A stretch of 64,000 bases of DNA from Linnemannia schmuckeri (Eukaryota > Mortierellomycota > Mortierellomycetes > Mortierellales > Mortierellaceae), in the NCBI GenBank assembly GCA_029449235.1, contig JANATG010000002.1, forward strand, positions 1,736,001 through 1,800,000, written 5' to 3'. This document shows, in pieces, positions 1 through 9,161 of this stretch. The first letter of the stretch is position 1, and every line of letters starts with the position of its first letter. The translations under genes were made by a program, and so were the position numbers. Below the pieces are notes generated by a model that saw only the letters and a program-made list of their open reading frames with translations, did not search any database and was not told the origin of the DNA.

Positions 1-1353
1 TAGTGCCTGTCCATCCGATACCTAACTGTAAGTAGTATATGCTTTTTTCCCATTTCACTGACGTTCTTAACTGTTGTTAACTTCGTTACTATCTATCAAT
101 CTTAACTCTATCACTTATGTTGCTGACACATAGATCGGTTTATGCTTCCACCATGGGTTGGTGGATCGTCTTATCCTGCGGATCCTCACATCAGCAACCC
201 TTCCTTGTCGCAAGCACAGCAACCTCTTCCTATCATGCGTGTTAGCAATGAACCCGGCTATCCAACGTTTTCGCAGCCGGAGGACAAAGAGTCTGGCAAG
301 CGTGGCTCTTGTCGTCGTTTCGGTCGTGAAAGCAGTGGTCATTCTCGAGAGGGGTCTACCTTCCGATCTCACCGCATCCCGCAGGATTGCTATGGGCAGC
401 GTGAAGGTAGTGGTCAATTGGAGGTGATCTATGAGGATGACGAGAAGGAGTTCAGCGCCAGTTCGAACATCACAGCCCAAAATCATGACCAACACGTGTC
501 ATACTATTCAGGATCGATCTACCAAGAGTCAGAGCAGTTGCAGGCCACTGATCCAAACCAGAGTGGTACTCAGGGTCGTATGGCTGCACGCACAATGGCG
601 GAGAGCGCTAGCTCAGGAGTCAGACGAGGCGTTTCTCCGTTGTCGGGGGACCAATTGAGGCAACAACAGGCTGCCTATGATTATTCCAGTGGTGTGATGA
701 CTCTGCAGCAATCGGAGAGCACCTCATTTGGGAACAAGGGCAGCGGCACAAGCAACAACAAGGAATCACTCACAGACAACAACAAGGAATGCCTTACAAA
801 CAACAACAACAATGGTGCTTTTCAGGGACGCTGGTCTGGTAAGAAAAAGGGACGCGGCCAGGATCGATCCCCTTCTGGACAGACACAGCAGGGAGGCCCA
901 AAGTCCCAGAATCAGCGATCAATCGAGTCGTCGTCGAGTCATTTGCATCTAGGTGCACGACAACAGCAGCACCCCGTTGATAACACTGGCCATTACTTGC
1001 AGTTTCAGCAGCACTCTGCTTCTTCTCGCTCTTACGACCACATGCGATCTGACGCTCAGAACAAACAATACTATCGGCACAAGACCCAGCAGCAGCAGCA
1101 ACATCAGCAACAGCAGCAACAGAAACAACAGCGTCGCCATGAGGAGCAGGAGCTGTCTCTTCCGACTCAGCAACAGCAGCAGCAACAGGATGTTCACCAT
1201 TATTTCCAGCAGCCGTTCTATCAGTACCCAGGAGGGTGGTACTATCCTGGATATGGAGAAGGAGGAGGGACGCCCGTTTATTGCGTTCAGAGTGGACAGC
1301 AGGAACAGCAGGAACAGCAAGGACAGCAGGGAGAACAAGTCCAACAGACCTAG
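1..1353 (+). CDS. 3' part of a glutamine-rich protein of unknown function (5' end outside window)
   Basis: The last two exons of a gene that begins before the window. A GTAAGT donor at 28 and a TAG acceptor at 132-133 (with CTGAC just upstream as a possible branch site) bound a 106-base intron. Exon 1..27 reads open in the frame that joins 134..1353, splitting a tyrosine codon, so the ATG at 142 is probably internal. The visible ~415 residues are hydrophilic and low complexity: serine/glycine-rich first, then Asn/Gln-rich, with poly-Q runs near 1085-1200. The C-terminal ~50 residues are Tyr/Pro/Gly-rich and end in EQQ/GQQ repeats before TAG at 1351. No domain is recognised; composition suggests a disordered regulatory or RNA-associated protein, which is a guess. 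AATAAA lies at 1460-1465. The alternative is an intact gene starting at 142. Confidence 0.6.
28..133 (+). other. intron at the left edge of the window
   Basis: GTAAGT donor at 28, TAG acceptor at 132-133, a T-rich middle, and CTGAC about ten bases before the acceptor. The flanking exons stay in one open frame when joined. Confidence 0.6.
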
Positions 1354-1753
1354 CAAGAAGACACTAAAGGGCAGGTTTAGGTTGTCGTCGACTGGCGGTG
1401 CACGAACGCCGTTTGTCGGACCCAGAACCCCTAAAAGACCCCTTTGGTGCAAAATAGAAAATAAAAAAATGCCATCAGCCATACTTCCCTGGTAAGGACA
1501 TTTGCAACCCTCATTAATATCATTGCCATGGAAGCAAGTATTCCCGGGTTTGGCGCTAAATTATACTCTCTTTTATTTTTTTGCTTTCCCTCTTACTTTC
1601 ACCCCTCACCTCCCCCCGACGGATGCTCACATTCAGACACATACACAGACAAACCATCCCTCTCTCTTTCTCCTTCCATCACTCGTTCCCTCCTTTCTAT
1701 CTTCAACTTGTCCTTCCCTCCCCAAATAACTCAGATCAAACCAAAACATATTA
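1354..1753 (+). other. intergenic: 3' UTR then pyrimidine-rich leader
   Basis: The first ~110 bases are the 3' UTR of the Q-rich gene, with AATAAA at 1460. From about 1560 the + strand becomes strongly C/T-rich with short ACACAC runs, the pattern seen before other start codons here. Open frames in it are low-complexity and not credible genes. Confidence 0.5.
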
Positions 1754-3703
1754 ATGTCCACCACCACTCCCACACCCTTCACCGTCATCCCCTCCTCGCA
1801 ACCCTCCTGCGGGGACATCACTCTCTTACGTCCCATCCCACACTGTCCAAACACAACAGCAACAACCACCAGCATCCCGGGTAATCCTAATGGGGGAGGC
1901 GAACTCATGGGCTGCTTCTTCCAAACAAACGGCCTCTTCTGCGCACCCCTCGCCACTACCCGCGGATTCCTCTTTACTCTCGATTCAACGCAACAACAAC
2001 AGAAGAAGAACTCGTTATGGGTACCAATTCTATCGACAGCAACCAACGACAACGCGACCAAGCCATCACCGCCTTTGCTGGGTGTTGATGGGGAAGCAGT
2101 GAACTATCAGGGCCCCGCCCGTTTGGGCGAAACATGTTACCCTATTCCACTGCCATCAATCACGGACCCTTTGTTTCAGACGCTGGTCGCAGTCGCAAAC
2201 CAACGGCTCAACGAGACCCTAAGTGGAGAGGCAACATTAACACCAGGTGTAGGAAGTGGAAGAGGAAGTCGGTCGCCAGGTGTGGGAGCTGGAGTGCAGG
2301 TGTTTAATTTCCGAGGAGATTGCGAGCAAGGGTCCTATTGTGACTTTGTTCCTCCTCCAGCTGGTGCTGGAGTCGCTGTGGGCGTCACTGGGACCTGCAA
2401 GGAGGTGCTGCCCAATTTTCACAATTGCACGTCCTATGCCCAATGCAGTTCTCTTCGTTGTGATCATCCTTGGTCTGAGGGAGGAGGAGGAGGAGGGTCT
2501 CGAGATTCGACTACAGGCAATACCGGGGTTACGGTCTGTCTACCGTCCAAACTCGACCGAGGCAACACCAACAACAACAACGGTGGTGGACCAGGTGGAG
2601 GTAAAGGAGATGATAAACCGTCAAAGTTCCCGGCATGGATTGGAGGGATTATTGCGGTTGTGATCGTATTTGGCGTGGCGATCATCTTTGGTCTGGTCCG
2701 GAGGAAGAAGAAAATGGCGGCGGATAAGGAGAAAAAGAGTATGAAGAGAAGACGGTCTGCACGATCCCAAGCAGCAACGGCGGTAGGGACGATAGTGGGA
2801 GAACGAGATCGAGACCTAGAGAGACGAAGGTCTATTTCCTTACCACTGCATTCACAACACCTGGACCAACAGCAGCAGGGAGGAGATGACGACGACAATG
2901 AGAGCGATTATGTCTATCAGTTACACTCCGCTGAGCCCTCTCTAATGGTCAACGAGAAACAGGAATTGTCTGCACACGAGAGAGAAGGTGGTGGATTTGG
3001 TAGTTGGTTCAGGAGGAGTCGGACAGAGGATCAGATGGACAGAGAGCAGGGCGAGCTAGCATCTAGGACCACAAGGAGCAACTCTTCGTCTGTCAGGAGT
3101 TCACTCTCGCTAGATTCGAAGGAGGCTGAGGGTGTGCGACATCATCAAGTAGGGTCGCCAACAGGAGGACTTTTGAACACTTTTGAAGCAGCTGCTACAG
3201 CAGCAGGAAGAGACACGGCTACAGAAAGCATACACAGCGACTCGACCTCAGCAATCGTTCTTGACTCTTCCGCCGCTGCTGCTGTTGGTATTAACCCACC
3301 ACGATCCCGCATGTCAATCAACATACCCAAAATTGTCACCAGTCCCTCATCCGACCCCGCAGCAGCAGGAGCACTACCACCACCACAGACGTATGCAGAA
3401 GGCGAAGAACGAGATTTCGCCACTAGACTATCGTACCCCAAGAACCTCAACAACCGGCCCTCATTTTCGTCCGCAACGTCGTCCTTACCCTCGTCAACAA
3501 CAGACGCTTCACCACCGTCGTCAGATCTGTCAAGAAGGAGTTCGAATCAAGCCTTCTTGACAACAGCAACACCTCCGTCTGGATCCCCTGTTTCGCCGAT
3601 TTCTCCCATCTCGCCGCGTCCTCCTCTGTCCTCTGGCCCGTCATCTAGGTCTTCGCAACGTCAGAGTTTGCAGGCTTCATCTAGTACCCCGCGTCGGTCA
3701 TAA
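1754..3703 (+). CDS. single-pass membrane protein with Cys-rich outer part and long Ser-rich cytoplasmic tail
   Basis: Single-exon ORF of 649 residues; an in-frame TAA lies shortly upstream of the ATG, so the start is fixed unless an upstream exon exists. Residues 1-290 hold spaced cysteines (for example GDCEQGSYC and NCTSYAQC), consistent with a disulfide-bonded ectodomain, although no N-terminal signal peptide is visible. One transmembrane helix lies at about 294-316 (AWIGGIIAVVIVFGVAIIFG). It is followed at once by RRKKK, which predicts N-outside, C-inside topology. The remaining ~330 residues are basic, then Ser/Pro/Thr-rich and probably disordered and phosphorylated. The layout resembles fungal cell-wall stress sensors, but no WSC or other named domain was recognised. 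The stop is only 56 bases from that of the convergent gene at 3760. Confidence 0.75.
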   Translation: MSTTTPTPFTVIPSSQPSCGDITLLRPIPHCPNTTATTTSIPGNPNGGGELMGCFFQTNGLFCAPLATTRGFLFTLDSTQQQQKKNSLWVPILSTATNDNATKPSPPLLGVDGEAVNYQGPARLGETCYPIPLPSITDPLFQTLVAVANQRLNETLSGEATLTPGVGSGRGSRSPGVGAGVQVFNFRGDCEQGSYCDFVPPPAGAGVAVGVTGTCKEVLPNFHNCTSYAQCSSLRCDHPWSEGGGGGGSRDSTTGNTGVTVCLPSKLDRGNTNNNNGGGPGGGKGDDKPSKFPAWIGGIIAVVIVFGVAIIFGLVRRKKKMAADKEKKSMKRRRSARSQAATAVGTIVGERDRDLERRRSISLPLHSQHLDQQQQGGDDDDNESDYVYQLHSAEPSLMVNEKQELSAHEREGGGFGSWFRRSRTEDQMDREQGELASRTTRSNSSSVRSSLSLDSKEAEGVRHHQVGSPTGGLLNTFEAAATAAGRDTATESIHSDSTSAIVLDSSAAAAVGINPPRSRMSINIPKIVTSPSSDPAAAGALPPPQTYAEGEERDFATRLSYPKNLNNRPSFSSATSSLPSSTTDASPPSSDLSRRSSNQAFLTTATPPSGSPVSPISPISPRPPLSSGPSSRSSQRQSLQASSSTPRRS

Positions 3704-3759
3704 ATGCACAGACACACACACTATTCCATCACTTTTAATTAATTAAATAATTTATTTCT
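3704..3759. terminator. shared 3' end of two convergent genes
   Basis: Only 56 bases separate the two stop codons. They hold a near-palindromic A/T stretch (3735-3755) with AATAAA on the minus strand (TTTATT at 3751-3756 on +) and AT-rich hexamers on the plus strand. The poly(A) signals of the two genes must overlap each other or the opposing coding sequence. Confidence 0.45.
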
Positions 3760-6186
3760 TCAGAAATCGCCGACGTAGGGTGATCTGGGCGGTGAGGGTG
3801 TGGAAAGATGCTGTGGGGATTGAAGGTCACTACCTGTGGAGGATGGTTGATTGTTGTGCAAGGATAGAGATTGAGGATTGGGAGTGACGATGGATTGTGT
3901 TGAGGATTTGCTTTTCAGCATTGAGGGCTTTTTTGATAGTTGCTGCTGTTGCTGTTGTTGTGGTGGGAGTGGAAGTTGTGAGGCCTCTTCGTTCTCGTAG
4001 TTTTCGTCGTTGGAGATCTCGGTGCCGAGGGGGCTATGTGGGTGCGGGTGTGAGTGCATGCATTGGAGGTACTGGTGTGGACGATACTGGTTGCGATGGT
4101 GGCTGTCGGAGCTCTTGCGCCTGGTGAAGGATTTCAGGGACTCTGTTGGAGATCCGACCGCTGGTGGAGGGAAGTAGGATCCTGAGCTTGAGCCGGAGGG
4201 CAAGGCGATCCGCTGTGGCTTCGATGCCGTGGTGGAGGAGGTTGCGAGACCGGGACTTGTAGGTGCGCCGCTGCCGGAGGAGGATGTGAGGTCGAGGGTG
4301 GCCAGGGATTCTGTAGATCCGAGGGTTGCGGCTGCAGTTGTGTTGGGGGACTGTACTCCGGTCGTTGTGTCACCGGCGGCGGCAGCGCGCTCGGCTTCGA
4401 TTTCTGCAGAGCTGCGTGTAATAGCCTCCATACCCAGTCCAGTCACCATGACTCTATACTCCGACCGGGGAGGTCCAGTACCAGTAGCAGATGTGGATGG
4501 AAGAATCGGTGTCGAGGGATCCGTGCCAGTGCCAACTCTACCATGCGAACTCGACGACAAGGAATGCGAATGCTTCAAATGCTGTCTCTGTTCAATCCTG
4601 GCCGCCATGTTGACAAAGCTCGGTAGGTATTCTTGTTGGCTCGTATCAAAGACATAGCAGGCCGGGCCTGGCGGGTAGACGACGTAGCGAGGGGAGGTTG
4701 CAGATGTGCTGTCCTCCGGAGTGGTAACACAGAGGAGTTGATGAGGGGGAAGTTCGAGTGTTGGAAGGGAGTTTTTGTGTCGTAAGCGGTTTGAAGAAGT
4801 AGGGGTTTGGCAGGGAGTCTTTTTGCGCGGAGTTTTAGGAGCCAGAAGAGGGGATACCGGTGTTGGTGTTGGTTGTTGGCTGGTCGTAGAGGTAGTGGTT
4901 GTTGTTGTGGCGGAGGAGAAGGAAGTGGTGTGGTTCATGGAGGGGGTTAGTTGCAACGGCTGAGGCTGTCCTTGGTCCTCCTGCTTGTATCCCTGCCCAG
5001 GCAAAGTAGGCGAATCCGGTGGCTGAACAAACCTATTGACAACCGCTGTCGAGTTCGGTCGAGGCGGTGGCGAAAGCACCGTCATCACCCCCTCACCAAC
5101 AACGCCATCATCACTACCAGACACGGCGACAAAGTCGTCTCGAATGACCATCCTGACAGGCGGGCTCATGACCCTCTCAGCAGTCGTCGAAGCCTTCCGA
5201 ACAACAATTACATTATCTGGGTATGCGGTCGGGTAATAGGACTGTTGCATCGATAAAGGAATAGGACCCTGAACATGCCCCTTGGGGTCGTTCAGGGTCC
5301 TGTTCTGGTCTCTCCATTCTAGTTCCCGTTTGCGTTGTTCCAGCATGTCGTAATAGTAATGATCCTGTTCGTTGTAGATCGTGTCGCTGTCGTAGTTGTG
5401 GTTTCCTGGATGTCTGGAGGATGGAGGTGGTTGTCCTCCAGCCGGGTAGTAGTCCTCCGCAATATAGTCTCCTGCTCCGACTTGGCTCCTCCTCTGGTAC
5501 TGGTATTGATGATGGCACGCCATACTACTCGACGGGTTATTACTCCCTCCAACAACACGGCTTCCAAGATCCTCATCCCGACGGTAAGGGCCATACTGTC
5601 CGCCCGAGCCACAGAACCCAAAGATCAGACAGAAATCAATCAACCACATCCCTGCTGCAACAGTCCCCAGAATCGCGCATGCTCGGTCGAGAAGGTAATG
5701 ATCGTTCTTGCAGTACTGCCCGGGCGCATACTGGACCCCATCCTGGTACGTCGGCAGACTCCTCTTCTTCAAACCGATCATCCCCTTCGTAGGATCAAAA
5801 CCATCATCTCCAGATCCAGAGCTATTAGAGTTGGAAAACTTGAGCAAATCCTTCGAATCCCGAATCTGTTGACAAGGGGCCCCATGCCGTCCCAACACAA
5901 ACGCCAAAGTCGACCCGGCCACAAGCAACCCACAAACCAGAAAACACCAAAAAGCATGCAAATATATCCACCTCCGACTATCAGGCTGCCTCCGATGGTT
6001 CATAAGAGCCCATGATGCATAAATCAAGGCGACCGCCCCGGAGATACAAGAGGCAAGGGGTTCGTTGGTGAAGTTTGTATGGGATCTGGTTCGGTAGACG
6101 AGGAGGAATGCGGCGGTGATGACGATTGAGGTTGCGAGAAGGAGTTGGAGGATGCGGACTAGGGTATGTGCTCGACTGTATGGCAT
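3760..6186 (-). CDS. four-helix (MARVEL-like topology) membrane protein with long disordered tail
   Basis: Single-exon ORF of 808 residues on the minus strand. The first ~195 residues hold four hydrophobic helices at about 9-31, 46-62, 74-97 and 170-192. The loop between helices 3 and 4 is ~70 residues and carries cysteines (GAPCQQ, GQYCKNDH). This 4-TM plan resembles fungal MARVEL/SUR7-like membrane-organising proteins; that is inference from topology, not a motif match. Residues ~200-808 are rich in Ser, Pro, Thr and Gln with a poly-Q run near the C-terminus, and end SPYVGDF. The ATG at 6184-6186 precedes the first helix directly. The leader upstream is purine-rich on +, i.e. pyrimidine-rich in the sense strand. 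AATAAA lies within ten bases of the stop. Confidence 0.75.
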   Translation of the reverse strand: MPYSRAHTLVRILQLLLATSIVITAAFLLVYRTRSHTNFTNEPLASCISGAVALIYASWALMNHRRQPDSRRWIYLHAFWCFLVCGLLVAGSTLAFVLGRHGAPCQQIRDSKDLLKFSNSNSSGSGDDGFDPTKGMIGLKKRSLPTYQDGVQYAPGQYCKNDHYLLDRACAILGTVAAGMWLIDFCLIFGFCGSGGQYGPYRRDEDLGSRVVGGSNNPSSSMACHHQYQYQRRSQVGAGDYIAEDYYPAGGQPPPSSRHPGNHNYDSDTIYNEQDHYYYDMLEQRKRELEWRDQNRTLNDPKGHVQGPIPLSMQQSYYPTAYPDNVIVVRKASTTAERVMSPPVRMVIRDDFVAVSGSDDGVVGEGVMTVLSPPPRPNSTAVVNRFVQPPDSPTLPGQGYKQEDQGQPQPLQLTPSMNHTTSFSSATTTTTTSTTSQQPTPTPVSPLLAPKTPRKKTPCQTPTSSNRLRHKNSLPTLELPPHQLLCVTTPEDSTSATSPRYVVYPPGPACYVFDTSQQEYLPSFVNMAARIEQRQHLKHSHSLSSSSHGRVGTGTDPSTPILPSTSATGTGPPRSEYRVMVTGLGMEAITRSSAEIEAERAAAAGDTTTGVQSPNTTAAATLGSTESLATLDLTSSSGSGAPTSPGLATSSTTASKPQRIALPSGSSSGSYFPPPAVGSPTESLKSFTRRKSSDSHHRNQYRPHQYLQCMHSHPHPHSPLGTEISNDENYENEEASQLPLPPQQQQQQQLSKKPSMLKSKSSTQSIVTPNPQSLSLHNNQPSSTGSDLQSPQHLSTPSPPRSPYVGDF

Positions 6187-7062
6187 TGTTGTAGAGTTTT
6201 GTTTGCTGTTGTGCAGAGAGAGGCCTTGGGTATTGTGAGCAAAAAAACGGGAGGTAAGATAGGGGCGTAGTAGGGTTAGAAAGAGGGGCGAAGGATCAAG
6301 GGTTCGGCGAATTGTGAGGGTAGTAGCATAAGAAGCCAGGCAAAAGGCTAGGAACTGGAGCTGTCCTTGTTTTCTTCACTGGGTATTTTGTGGAAGAAGT
6401 AGGTGGATGAAAAAGACAAGTGTAGAGGTGAGTGAAGACAAACAAGGGGTGGAAAAGGATGGAAAAAGAGGTGAATTGACCAAGGAAAGAAAAAGAAGAA
6501 AGTGAAGAGGTGAAGGTGATGAACGGGAATGAGGCCTTTTGGCCTTGCTGTTAATCCAGCCAGACAGAAATACAGAATGACTAGAAAAGTGAAGGAGGGC
6601 CATGAGTGGTGAGTGGTGAATGGTGAGTGTTGAGTGGTGCGGGTGTGTCCAGTTGGGTAGCCCAAATGGACGGAGTATCCTCTAGATGTGAGACCCGAGA
6701 CGAGTGTCAGTTCAGTTAGTTCAGTGAAGACAGCAAACAACTCACAAACAAACAAAATGAAAGAAAAAATGTCTCAAAGGGTTATTTAGTAGATGCAGGG
6801 CTTAAAACTACGTGATGGATCAATGAGTTGAGCAACTAGTTAGGATCAAGGTACACAGGGGGTAAGGAGGGATAGGGACCGATATAGCAGTTGAGGATGC
6901 AATGGAAGGTACAAGCGAAAGAGTGCATGCGCGACCTACTACCATTATTCAAGTCGTGGCCGTAGATGTTCTCCTACCAAGAAAGAAAGGCTGTCCAGGC
7001 CCTTGGGATTTCCTTTTTGGGCGACCATGTTTAAGAGAACGAACATCGGTTTCGGTTTCTGG

Positions 7063-7067
7063 AGACT

Positions 7068-7100
<33 letters not shown>

Positions 7101-7113
7101 AATAGAGAGAGAA
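7063..7113. repeat. GA/GATA simple repeat
   Basis: About 50 bases of (GA)n interrupted by ATAGAGAG units; a matching CT-type run lies at 7165-7182. Confidence 0.8.
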
Positions 7114-8309
7114 CTAACGAGGGGAGGCGAGGCCAGGAAGAGGACATGCTCCACAGGTCTCCCTTCTCTCTCTCTCTCTCCCTATCTTTCCTCTGTCTTC
7201 TCAAAAGGGAAAGACAGACCACGACCAGTAAAGATACTCGGGCGACATCTCACAACAGACAACGGACAAGACAGAAAAAGACATAACATAAACCCTAACA
7301 TGCGTTCCAAGTCGAATTTCCTCCCTCTCCTCTCTCTCTCTCTCGACTCGAAACAAAAGACCATATTCAGGGGGTGTTGGCGCCCATTTGAGGTCTTGCT
7401 TACTTGTGCACGATTTGTACGCAAAAAAACGCATCTGCACCGCGCACATCGAGGTGGAGTAACCAGCCAATTTCACTATGACCAATCTAAGGGCAGGACC
7501 CACCAACCTACAGCACCAAAAGACAGTAAAAAAAGGGGGAAAAGATAGAAAAGTAGGGGGTAGTTGAAAAGGCACGGACGGGTAACGGGAAGAGACTGGA
7601 GGATGAAAACAAAGGGTTACCCTTGTCTGAGATTGTCTCGTTCTGCTCCTTCAGCTAGTTTGTCCACTCTAGTGCGACAAGAACGAGAACAGGAGGTAGA
7701 GGGGGGCCCGCCAGAAAGAAATGGGGACCTACTTTGGTCAGAGGTTAGAAATAGACACGACGATACTGACAAGGAAGTTCAATCTATGTGAATCACTTCG
7801 GTTGGTCGAGAAAGACTTCAGTCGATCCCTTCCTACACATAAAAGGAGGTAGAAAGAGCAAGACCACAATAGAGTAAAAAAGAAAAGAGAAAGGCACAAT
7901 CTAACCATAGATGGAGACAGCCTATGCCGCCCCATGCATGGGCAATAAGTCATATCCCGATATGATGATGGAGCGAGCGGCATGTAACAGGAAGAAGCGA
8001 CGGTGCGATGATAAAGTGAGCGAATGAGGAGCAAGAGTAATAAGCACGCATTGTATGTATACTACAACATGAGAAGATAGGAGAGGTCGATGTTCACATC
8101 TGACAATGTACAATGGCATTGACATTGAGAGCATAGGAACATGTTCATTGCCATCGCATATTTTTTGTTCACATCGCACATTATTTTTCACACTCATTGG
8201 TAGATAGACACATGCACGAGGGACAAATCTTGTCAAGAGTGGGCGAAGTCAAGGCTGCAATTTTATGCTTTGTGATTTGTCTGCCTGTGCAGGAAGAGGG
8301 AACAAGAGA

Positions 8310-8345
8310 AGCATAACATAACATGGCATAGCATAACATAACCAC
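8310..8345. repeat. imperfect CATAACATAAC direct repeat
   Basis: The unit GCATAACATAAC occurs twice, separated by a variant ATGGCATA unit. No function is visible. Confidence 0.6.
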
Positions 8346-8715
8346 AAGAGGATGAGTAAGGCAATGCGATGGATGCACAAGCTAAAAGACCCATCTCGTA
8401 AAATAAGCAGACAAAGAGAATTAAACTAACCAAAGCACACCGATGCAAGGAGGTGTCCTTATGTCAAAAAGAAAAAAAGATGCACCGACCCATCCATCCA
8501 CTCGTCCCTTTTCCTGCCTTGTTTCTTCCTCCCTTCTCTCGTCTTTCACTTCTTTTTATCTTTTTTTGTCGTCGCTTTCCTTTTTTTTTACCATCGCATG
8601 CACACTTTTTTCTTTGATTCTTCTCTCTTCTCTCTTCTCGCCTTTCCTTCTTTGTTTTCATTGCTCTCGCTCATTCTTACACACCTTACACTTTCACGCT
8701 CCTGCTCTCATTTCT

Positions 8716-8748
8716 TACACACACACACACTCTCTCTCTCTCTCTCAC
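8716..8748. repeat. (AC)n(TC)n microsatellite in the Ras gene leader
   Basis: Alternating AC followed by alternating TC, within the pyrimidine-rich leader. Confidence 0.8.
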
Positions 8749-8822
8749 TTTTACTTTTGCCTTACTCTAATCATCCTTCCACTAACTGCAAGTGTCATCA
8801 TTGTTCGCTCTCTATTCCTAAT

Positions 8823-8843
8823 CCCCCCCCCCCCCCCCCCCCC
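8823..8843. repeat. poly-C tract of 21 bases
   Basis: An uninterrupted run of 21 C on +, followed by ACACACACA, about 320 bases before the Ras-gene ATG. It is the only long G/C homopolymer in the window; all others are A/T. Confidence 0.85.
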
Positions 8844-9161
8844 ACACACACAGCCCCTTGCTCTCTTTCTCTCTCGCACACACTCTCTCTCCGAGAGTCT
8901 CTCCTCTTCTTCTTTCATTACTACACTCGGATTGATACCCATTTTCGATTAAGCCCTGCTTGTGCTGTTCTACTCCAACAACCCCACAGCCCAGTCCAAT
9001 ATCCACACCGTTCTCCAGTTCCACCTCTACCCTTCACCCATCAAGTCAGTCCAGTTACACGATTGTTTGGTGCTTACGCTCAAAAGCTTGCTATTGTTTG
9101 CTCTCCCAACCTCGGCTTTGGTTATCGTTCCTGCAAAAGTAAAGAAACGGATTTAGACATT

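Larger units (their letters stand above)
6187..9161. other. intergenic between divergent genes; no gene seen
   Basis: The left part (6187-6600) is purine-rich on + and is probably the leader of the minus-strand membrane gene. From ~8480 to 9161 the + strand is pyrimidine-rich and is probably the leader of the Ras gene. Between them are GA and CT simple repeats, a CATAAC-type repeat at 8310-8345 and unremarkable sequence. All open frames are simple-sequence shadows. Confidence 0.5.

Noticed and set aside
949..1482. Long antisense frames opposite Q-rich genes (also 31128-32639, 49377-49877 and others)
   Set aside because: Poly-Gln codon runs read as poly-Leu, poly-Ala or poly-Cys/Val on other frames; these are shadows of CAG-type repeats.
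8598..9161. In-frame N-terminal extension of the Ras-family ORF upstream of 9162
   Set aside because: The extra 188 residues translate CT, AC and poly-C tracts (Leu/Ser/His/Pro) and look like leader, not protein.
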